In this document: piece after piece, positions 1 through 4,653 of the stretch
How the letters are laid out: every line of letters starts with the position of its first letter
Position numbering within the stretch: position 1 is the first letter of the stretch
Assembly: GCA_003501485.1 (NCBI GenBank)
Contig: DNPJ01000123.1
Span: 695 to 8,093, forward strand
Source of the DNA: Bacillota bacterium
Lineage (GTDB): Bacteria > Bacillota_I > Bacilli_A > RFN20 > CAG-826
Direction of reading: 5' to 3'
DNA: 7,399 bases
Program-made: the position numbers and the translations under genes
The notes under the pieces: model-generated
Seen by the model: only the letters and a program-made list of their open reading frames with translations
What the model was told of the DNA's origin: nothing
The model's database searches: none

Positions 1-1
1 A

Positions 2-679
2 TTAAACACGTCATTATTCCCGGGACCAGAAAAAGTTTTGCCGCAATTTTTTATTTATTTATGCAATATAGAAACTTATGAGGCTATTGGATGGACTTTA
101 TTAAGACTCTTAATTTCTTCGATTAATAGCGGTATTTTTGGATTGATTTTGGGCATTTTTTCTGGTTTATATAAACCTTTTAGAGCTTTTATAAAACCAT
201 TTATAACTGTGTTTAAGACGATTCCTACAGCTGCGGTTATATTTATTATTATTGCTTTAACTAAACCAATGTTTGGGCCTATTATTATTGTATTCTTAAT
301 AACATTTCCGATTATGTATGAATCAGTTGTCTCAGGTTTTTTAAGCGTAGATCAAAACATAATTGATTCAGCAAGAGTTGACGGCGCAAACAATATAAAA
401 TTAGTATTTAGAATTTATATTCCGTTATCAGTTAATTATATTATTCTAGGACTTGTTTCAAGCATCGGCCTTGGAATGAAAGTTTCTATTATGAGCGAGA
501 TTCTCGCCGGTTCATCAAGCGCTTTAGGACTAGGAAAACTCATTAGAGATTCTCAGCTTATAGTCGATATGCAAAGCGTCTTGTCATACTCTTTGATGGC
601 CATAATTATAATTGGAATAATTGATATTTGCATTTATATAGCGAAAAAGAAACTGAAACCAGTTCAAAATAAAAATTAG
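2..679 (+). CDS. ABC transporter permease, NitT/TauT (SsuC/ThiX-like) type, 5'-truncated by window edge
   Basis: This is the inner-membrane permease subunit of an ABC importer. The frame is open from base 2 with no stop before the TAG at 677-679. The codons before the TTG at 38 already read as family sequence (FPGPEKV, the usual Pro-x-Pro stretch before the first core helix), so the TTG is not the real start and the gene begins left of the window. About 225 residues are visible, with hydrophobic segments near residues 31-53, 66-86, 91-108, 145-165 and 195-214, and a basic C-terminus. The cytoplasmic EAA-type loop that contacts the ATPase is at about residues 117-141 (DSARVDGA, then IP, with the conserved Gly at 128). 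The pattern MSEILAGSSSALGLG is typical of the nitrate/sulfonate/taurine/thiamine-precursor branch. The ATPase and binding-protein genes should lie to the left. The substrate cannot be told from this subunit alone. Confidence 0.85.
   Translation, partial: LNTSLFPGPEKVLPQFFIYLCNIETYEAIGWTLLRLLISSINSGIFGLILGIFSGLYKPFRAFIKPFITVFKTIPTAAVIFIIIALTKPMFGPIIIVFLITFPIMYESVVSGFLSVDQNIIDSARVDGANNIKLVFRIYIPLSVNYIILGLVSSIGLGMKVSIMSEILAGSSSALGLGKLIRDSQLIVDMQSVLSYSLMAIIIIGIIDICIYIAKKKLKPVQNKN
643..664 (-). terminator. Candidate intrinsic terminator of the membrane-protein gene, inside the permease 3' end
   Basis: On the minus strand, AACTG (664-660), a GTTT loop and CAGTT (655-651) form a 5-bp stem. It is followed by a T-rich run (TCTTTTT, 650-644). 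It starts about 19 nt past the stop of the minus-strand gene at 683, where a terminator would be expected. The stem is short and only moderately GC-rich, so this is a candidate only. The same DNA codes for the C-terminus of the permease on the other strand. Confidence 0.35.
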
Positions 680-682
680 ATT

Positions 683-1198
683 TTATAAGTTATCATTAGA
701 GATACCTTTTTGAATTAAATTTTTTGGTTTGGTTAACATAAAACCTTTATAAGACCAAGTATATTCAAAAATAAAATAAACAATTGAACTAATAATTAAA
801 TAAATATTTAGCGTAAAAAGACCGCTAATAAAAAGAGAGGCGAAACTTAAAACAGACATCGGAGAAGGAAAAATGATTTTTTCAAACTGATATCTGGCCT
901 CATAACCATGCATCCAAAAAATAGCCCATAATACGAGATATAAACATAAAAAAATTAATGTCAATGAACACCAAAAAATAAATAGTCCATTATAGAAAAA
1001 ATTGTGACTAAAAAATAATGATGAAAGATTTGATAGAACTATAAATAAAGAAGCTACAATAAAAAACCATAAATATTTCCCTTTGAACAAAGCAGAAGGA
1101 TACCGTTTAACGTTTGCGATCATAAAGTATAACAATCGAGGGATGCTAATAAGCCCAATTAATGAAGTGACAAATATACTTGTAGAATCAATGAACAT
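683..1198 (-). CDS. Unrecognised multi-pass membrane protein, 171 aa
   Basis: I do not recognise this protein. It is very hydrophobic, with likely membrane helices near residues 6-28, 41-63, 69-95, 111-128 and 129-147. The short polar segments include the basic KRYPSALFKGK (31-41) and WMHGYEARYQFEK (95-107), and the tail is mildly polar (150-171, KPKNLIQKGISNDNL). There is no signal peptide cleavage site, catalytic motif or Cys-rich motif. The ATG at 1198 is the first start in the frame and has no visible Shine-Dalgarno; a TATAAT box ends 6 nt upstream, which would fit a leaderless message. It is monocistronic: its stop codon lies 3 bp from that of the convergent permease, and 337 bp separate it from rsfS. 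Base composition matches its neighbours. The five Trp codons are all TGG and no TGA interrupts it, so it looks like a real gene, but its function is unknown. Confidence 0.7.
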   Translation of the reverse strand: MFIDSTSIFVTSLIGLISIPRLLYFMIANVKRYPSALFKGKYLWFFIVASLFIVLSNLSSLFFSHNFFYNGLFIFWCSLTLIFLCLYLVLWAIFWMHGYEARYQFEKIIFPSPMSVLSFASLFISGLFTLNIYLIISSIVYFIFEYTWSYKGFMLTKPKNLIQKGISNDNL

Positions 1199-1204
1199 AG
1201 CTAT

Positions 1205-1233
1205 ATTATAAACTCACAATATAAAGAAATGAA
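1205..1233 (-). promoter_or_regulatory. Candidate promoter for the membrane-protein gene (leaderless)
   Basis: A perfect TATAAT lies on the minus strand at 1210-1205, six bases before the ATG at 1198. Seventeen bases further upstream is TTCATT (1233-1228), which matches only 3 of 6 positions of the -35 consensus. Transcription from this box would start at or next to the A of the ATG. In DNA this AT-rich, TATAAT appears by chance fairly often. Confidence 0.3.
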
Positions 1234-1275
1234 TAGGGATTAGAATAATAAAAGAATAAGTGGTAGAGCATACAA

Positions 1276-1296
1276 TTAGTAGTTTTTTAGTAGTTT
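1276..1296. repeat. Tandem 10-bp direct repeat with 11-bp period
   Basis: TTAGTAGTTT occurs at 1276-1285 and again at 1287-1296, separated by one T. The period is about one turn of DNA helix. It sits beside the TATAAT at 1297-1302 and the palindrome at 1303-1317, upstream of the membrane-protein gene. It could be a protein-binding repeat or chance in AT-rich DNA. Confidence 0.5.
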
Positions 1297-1317
1297 ATTA
1301 TACACATTTAAAATGTG
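1297..1317 (-). promoter_or_regulatory. 15-bp palindrome (possible operator) abutting a TATAAT box
   Basis: CACATTT (1303-1309), one central A, and AAATGTG (1311-1317) form a perfect 7-bp inverted repeat. It is directly followed on the minus strand by TATAAT (1302-1297). No good -35 lies 16-18 bp upstream of that box. The palindrome sits where a repressor would block the -10/-35 spacer of a promoter for the gene at 683-1198. Its symmetry is seen directly; the operator role is inferred. Confidence 0.35.
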
Positions 1318-1484
1318 GAAAAGTGCAGTATGTACTTAAATGAGACTAAATCCTTTATAATTATTGATTGGCTATTTAATTCGATAATAACTGAATTATT
1401 TAATTATTAGTTAACATAATAATGATTATACGAAGTAGTAAAATAAAACGAATTTTCGAATTAAATGATGAAAACTAAAAATAT

Positions 1485-1510
1485 AAAAAAACGCATCTTA
1501 ATGATGCGCT
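1485..1510 (-). terminator. Rho-independent terminator of the parE-parC-yqeG-yqeH-nadD/yqeK-rsfS operon
   Basis: On the minus strand, CGCATC (1508-1503), a 5-nt ATTAA loop and GATGCG (1497-1492) form a perfect 6-bp stem. A G-T wobble and an A-T pair at the base extend it. Seven T residues (1491-1485) follow. It begins about 26 nt after the rsfS stop codon and explains why the cluster stops here, without the yqeM gene that follows rsfS in Bacillus. Confidence 0.88.
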
Positions 1511-1535
1511 AAAATATATCTACCTAAAATGCTTA

Positions 1536-1859
1536 TTATTTTTTTGACAATAATTCTTCTAGCGAAATTCTTTCTCTTTCTTCTTTGCTAAAAATATTAA
1601 TGATTACATGTTTAGCGTCAATAAGAATCCAACCAGATTCTGGTGTTCCTTCTGTTCTTCCAACAGCCATTTTATTTTTTTCAAGTTCATCAACAACTAT
1701 TTCACTTAATGCTTTTAGCTGTCTTTTATTTGTGGCTGTTGCTATCACATAAAAATCCGCAAATGGAGTTCTTTCAGAAACGTCAATTATAACAACATTT
1801 TCTGCCTTATGATCATTAAGTGTTTTTTCGATTAATTTTGTAACTTTATCTTTTCTCAT
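1536..1859 (-). CDS. rsfS: Ribosome silencing factor RsfS (YqeL/Iojap/DUF143), 107 aa
   Basis: RsfS binds ribosomal protein uL14 on the 50S subunit and blocks joining to 30S, which lowers translation when nutrients are scarce. The whole protein is the Iojap/RsfS domain. Visible family marks are VIIDVSERTPFADFYVIA (about 23-40), the NKRQLKALSEIVVDEL helix (44-59), the EG pair at 70-71, W77, ILIDAKHVIINIF (78-90) and a C-terminal helix ending SLEELL. It is slightly shorter than many family members, and the terminal Tyr and Trp often seen near RxFYxLExLW are absent (RERISLEELL here). The ATG at 1859 is preceded by a strong GGAG encoded in the last codons of the upstream gene. It is the last gene of the operon, 2 bp from nadD-yqeK, and is followed by a clear terminator. 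The family assignment is firm. Confidence 0.95.
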   Translation of the reverse strand: MRKDKVTKLIEKTLNDHKAENVVIIDVSERTPFADFYVIATATNKRQLKALSEIVVDELEKNKMAVGRTEGTPESGWILIDAKHVIINIFSKEERERISLEELLSKK

Positions 1860-1861
1860 TT

Positions 1862-2971
1862 TTATTCTCCTTCTTTTGGTAAATATTCATCAAAGCAAGC
1901 ATCGGTTAATTCATTAGTTATATCTCTGTTATGTTCCAATAAATATTTTTTATTGTCTTTTAAGGTATCTAGAAATCCTTGTTTATAATTCTTCATGCAA
2001 GAATTAATTAACCACGTTGAATCAAATTGACGTGTCGGTTCGATTTTATCGCTAGCATAAACAACCATTCCTACAGGATTCATATTTTTATTTCCTGTGC
2101 AATGATACTTGATCGCATCTAATATTTCTTTATCACTAATTCCAAAATTGTTCTTTGCAATATATTCGCCTATGAATTGATGATACGCAAATGATGGCAA
2201 GTTAACATAATGTGGATAATGCTCTTTCATAAAATTTAAGGCTTCCTTACTATCGTTTCCATAAGTTTTTCCAACATCATGCAATAAACCAGCAATAAAA
2301 TATTTTTCTGGATTCTTTAAGTTGTTTAGTCTGGCAATTTTTAAAGCTAAGTTTGCAACTTGAATGCTGTGATTAAGTCTTTTTTCAGGAATATATTTTG
2401 CAAGTTTGTTAACATAATATAATCGATGGTCTTCAATATAGAACAATACATCAATTGGAATATCAATACTTTCCATATTTCTTACCATTGTTGATGATAC
2501 ATCACCTGAATCAAAATAACTCAGATCCTTCATCTTGTATAAATCAATTATATTTCGATCTAATTTATATTTTGGCCTGGAAACAAATACAATTGTAGCA
2601 AGTGAAGCAAGCTCTTCAGCATTTTTCCATTCTGGAAATTTGTTTACTTGATCTGCTCCGATTACAAAATATATGTTATCTTTTGGATGTTTCTTTTTAA
2701 AATATTTAACTGTATCAATTGAATAATTGATGTCATCTTTACTTTTTAATTCGTAATTTAAAATTGTGGTTCCGCTTGGGCAATATTTCATCGCCAATTT
2801 AAGCATATCAACTCTTTGCTTTGCGCTTGTATAAGGTGTTTTCCACCTCGGGGCTCTAGCTGGTACAAAAACAACATCGGCGTTTAAATAAAGTGATGCT
2901 GTCATTGCAATTCTTATATGTCCATTATGAACGGGGTCGAAAGTCCCACCAAATAAAATGTAATTTGCCAT
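1862..2971 (-). CDS. nadD: NadD-YqeK fusion: nicotinate-mononucleotide adenylyltransferase plus HD-domain Ap4A hydrolase, 369 aa
   Basis: Residues 1 to about 186 are NadD, which joins ATP and nicotinate mononucleotide to make deamido-NAD. They carry the nucleotidyltransferase GGTFDPVHNGH loop (8-18), IGADQ followed by W115, and the ATP-binding SSTMVR (159-164). Residues from about 190 to 369 are a complete YqeK-type HD phosphohydrolase. The metal ligands are H201, H231-D232, H264, H290 (YHCTG) and D308, and ASDKIEPTR closely matches YqeK of Bacillus subtilis. That family cleaves diadenosine tetraphosphate symmetrically to ADP. In Bacillus these are two adjacent genes; here there is no stop or long linker between them. 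Similar fusions are known in mycoplasmas, so this is probably natural and not an assembly error. It starts 2 bp after yqeH; the nearest purine-rich site (AAAGGT) is about 13 nt from the ATG, so initiation may depend on coupling. Both active sites look intact. Confidence 0.93.
   Translation of the reverse strand: MANYILFGGTFDPVHNGHIRIAMTASLYLNADVVFVPARAPRWKTPYTSAKQRVDMLKLAMKYCPSGTTILNYELKSKDDINYSIDTVKYFKKKHPKDNIYFVIGADQVNKFPEWKNAEELASLATIVFVSRPKYKLDRNIIDLYKMKDLSYFDSGDVSSTMVRNMESIDIPIDVLFYIEDHRLYYVNKLAKYIPEKRLNHSIQVANLALKIARLNNLKNPEKYFIAGLLHDVGKTYGNDSKEALNFMKEHYPHYVNLPSFAYHQFIGEYIAKNNFGISDKEILDAIKYHCTGNKNMNPVGMVVYASDKIEPTRQFDSTWLINSCMKNYKQGFLDTLKDNKKYLLEHNRDITNELTDACFDEYLPKEGE
1866..1872 (-). 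promoter_or_regulatory. Ribosome binding site of rsfS inside the end of nadD-yqeK
   Basis: AAGGAGA on the minus strand is made by the final Lys-Glu-Gly-Glu codons of the upstream gene, with GGAG seven bases from the rsfS ATG. It fixes that start and suggests coupled translation. Confidence 0.75.
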
Positions 2972-2973
2972 AA

Positions 2974-4122
2974 TTAATCATCTACCTTTGGATCATTTAC
3001 GAAAATCGAAATCCCTTTCGGTACATATATTCTTATTTTTGCATTATTTGTTCTCACATTAATCCATCCAAGACCTAAAATACCAATGTCTTGTGTCTTG
3101 TTCAAACAAATATCATAAACATCAAGATCTTTTATCGAATTTATTTTATTCATCGATGGCTTTAATAATTTTTTAGTTATCAATTTAACAAATGTTTCAT
3201 CAATGTTCTTTGTTTTGACAAAATTTCGTTTTATTTGTAATGAATCATTGAAATAACAAGTGACATTAATTCGTTTGTCTTCCGAAGAAATGATTTCAAA
3301 AATTGTTAAGCCGCCAATAAACAAAGATTGATTGGTTAACATAATATAGTCACGTGGTTTCACAGGCTTTGTTAAATATATTTCTTTAAATGTTGATTTA
3401 TCAACATTGTATAAAATTGAGTTTTCAATTCCTAATCCAGGAGTATCATAAATCGCTGTGGATTTATTCAATGGTATTTGTATAACACTTAAATTCGTGT
3501 GCGAATAAGGCTGTGTAACAATGTTTCCTTCGGTTAAGTTTTTAAAATTTCTTAAGAAAGATGAAACTAGAGTTGATTTTCCGCTTAGTGATGGGCCAAT
3601 TAAAAACACATCTTTTTTATTCTTTCTTTGGTAAATAACTGTCATAATTTCTTTTATTGTTTCATCATCAAATGCATTTGTTATAAAAACATCACTTTCT
3701 TTAATGTGCGTAAAACCTTTTGCTCTAAACAAATTTGTTACATATAATCGAATTTTTTCTTTATTTGTGTTAGAAGGAAGCAAATCGAATTTATTAGCAA
3801 TGACGATAACATTCATATCGTTAATAAGGCTATTAATTTCTTTATTAAAAGAAGCTTCAAAGGAATACAAATTTATAACGTAAACTATTAGTGCATTCTT
3901 CTTTTTTGCGTCTTTCAATAATGTTATAAAATCATCATTCAAAAATGGTTCTGATAATTCCTGTTTAAATCTTTCTTTTTCAAAGCAATCATCACAGAAA
4001 ATAAAATTTTGTGTAGCGTTTTCAAGCGTTTCTTTTTTTACATAACCAGAAGATTTTGGATCATCGCTTTGAAGTATAGCTCCACAATTATAGCATCGTC
4101 TTATTTTGTTTAATTCCGACAT
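2974..4122 (-). CDS. yqeH: Circularly permuted GTPase YqeH, 30S ribosome assembly, 382 aa
   Basis: YqeH is a GTPase needed for assembly of the 30S subunit. The order of parts matches the family. A zinc finger is formed by C10-x2-C13 and C43-x2-C46. The GTPase motifs follow in permuted order: G4 NKFD at 110-113, a G5-like TNA at 148-150, G1 GPSLSGKST at 176-184, and G3 DTPG at 226-229. The C-terminal RNA-binding-type domain follows (about 240-382), ending in IYVPKGISIFVND. Two motifs are unusual. G1 lacks the Asn of the common GxxNVGKS form, having Leu-Ser instead, and the G2 PGTT is replaced by SHTN. The start at 4122 overlaps the yqeG stop by one base (TAATG) and has a GGAGG eight bases upstream. 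The length is close to the Bacillus protein. The family call is sure; normal GTP turnover is not. Confidence 0.93.
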   Translation of the reverse strand: MSELNKIRRCYNCGAILQSDDPKSSGYVKKETLENATQNFIFCDDCFEKERFKQELSEPFLNDDFITLLKDAKKKNALIVYVINLYSFEASFNKEINSLINDMNVIVIANKFDLLPSNTNKEKIRLYVTNLFRAKGFTHIKESDVFITNAFDDETIKEIMTVIYQRKNKKDVFLIGPSLSGKSTLVSSFLRNFKNLTEGNIVTQPYSHTNLSVIQIPLNKSTAIYDTPGLGIENSILYNVDKSTFKEIYLTKPVKPRDYIMLTNQSLFIGGLTIFEIISSEDKRINVTCYFNDSLQIKRNFVKTKNIDETFVKLITKKLLKPSMNKINSIKDLDVYDICLNKTQDIGILGLGWINVRTNNAKIRIYVPKGISIFVNDPKVDD

Positions 4123-4643
4123 TATAAATTCCTCCAGTCTATTAATTTATTATGTTTTATTAGATATTTTTTTACAGGTTTTTCAAACAATCTATTAAAT
4201 CTGGTAGTAATTTGATCTTCATCAACTAATTTTTCAACAAAGATTGATTTAATTTTAAGACCATTGGCAGCACTTATATCTGTCATAAGTTGATCACCAA
4301 CAAGTAATATTTCTTTTTTATTTAAATTTCTTTTTTTGATGTATCTATTAATCTTAATAGCGAAAGGTTTTCCGCTTTTGCTTAGATAATTTACTCCAAG
4401 CATTGTAGCGTATTTGGCAACACGTTTAGAAGTATTATTAGATAAAATAATAGGTTCGATTTTATTGTCTTTTAATATTTTTACAAAACCAATGGCTTTA
4501 TGCGAAGGAGTCTTTTGCCTATATGAATCAAGAGTATTATCTAAATCTAATAATATGTATTTTATATTATGTTTTAAGAAAAACGTTATGTTAACTTCAT
4601 ATATATTTTTAGCATGAGCATAAGGAACAAAACGCTTGAACAT
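4122..4643 (-). CDS. yqeG: YqeG family HAD-type phosphatase, 173 aa
   Basis: This is a HAD-superfamily (subfamily IIIA) hydrolase of the YqeG type. All four catalytic motifs are present: motif I DLDNT at 33-37 with the nucleophile D33 and acid/base D35, motif II Ser68 in LSNNT, motif III Lys92 in SGKP, and motif IV GDQLMTD at 116-122. The N-terminal KRFVPYAHAKNIYEV is also typical of YqeG. The protein has the family's usual length and no signal peptide, so it should be cytoplasmic. The natural substrate is not known. Its constant place before yqeH in many Firmicutes suggests a link to ribosome assembly or a shared process. The gene begins 10 bp after parC with no clear Shine-Dalgarno, so it may be read by ribosomes coming off parC. 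Its stop overlaps the yqeH start by one base. Confidence 0.92.
   Translation of the reverse strand: MFKRFVPYAHAKNIYEVNITFFLKHNIKYILLDLDNTLDSYRQKTPSHKAIGFVKILKDNKIEPIILSNNTSKRVAKYATMLGVNYLSKSGKPFAIKINRYIKKRNLNKKEILLVGDQLMTDISAANGLKIKSIFVEKLVDEDQITTRFNRLFEKPVKKYLIKHNKLIDWRNL
4131..4135 (-). promoter_or_regulatory. Ribosome binding site of yqeH inside the yqeG 3' end
   Basis: A perfect GGAGG on the minus strand, eight bases before the yqeH ATG, lies in the Trp170-Arg171 codons of yqeG. With the TAATG stop-start overlap it supports coupled translation of yqeG and yqeH. Confidence 0.8.
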
Positions 4644-4653
4644 AATTTATAAT

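Larger units (their letters stand above)
1199..1535. other. 337-bp intergenic region without a convincing gene
   Basis: This stretch separates the membrane-protein gene from rsfS; both are on the minus strand. It contains the candidate leaderless promoter (1205-1233), the 11-bp-period repeat (1276-1296), the palindrome with TATAAT (1297-1317), an imperfect AT-rich inverted repeat (arms near 1388-1398 and 1401-1413), one copy of the GTTAACATA motif (1410-1418) and the rsfS operon terminator (1485-1510). I see no tRNA, riboswitch or credible small protein. Confidence 0.7.

Noticed and set aside
12..27. CCCGGG palindrome resembling the centre of a Noc nucleoid-occlusion site
   Set aside because: Only about 9 of 14 consensus positions match, and the bases are explained by the conserved Phe-Pro-Gly-Pro codons of the permease.
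689..711. Plus-strand hairpin with a T-run just past the permease stop
   Set aside because: The stem is only 4 AT-rich pairs plus a mismatch, followed by five T residues. That is too weak to call a terminator.
1330..1410. 26-codon plus-strand ORF starting MYLNETK in the intergenic region
   Set aside because: Only a weak purine-rich site lies upstream, there is no clear promoter, and it ends in AT-rich filler. An ORF of this size is expected by chance here.
1388..1413. AT-rich inverted repeat (TAACT...AGTTA)
   Set aside because: The arms need a 2-nt insertion to align and are nearly all A/T, so I mention it in the intergenic entry but do not call it a site.
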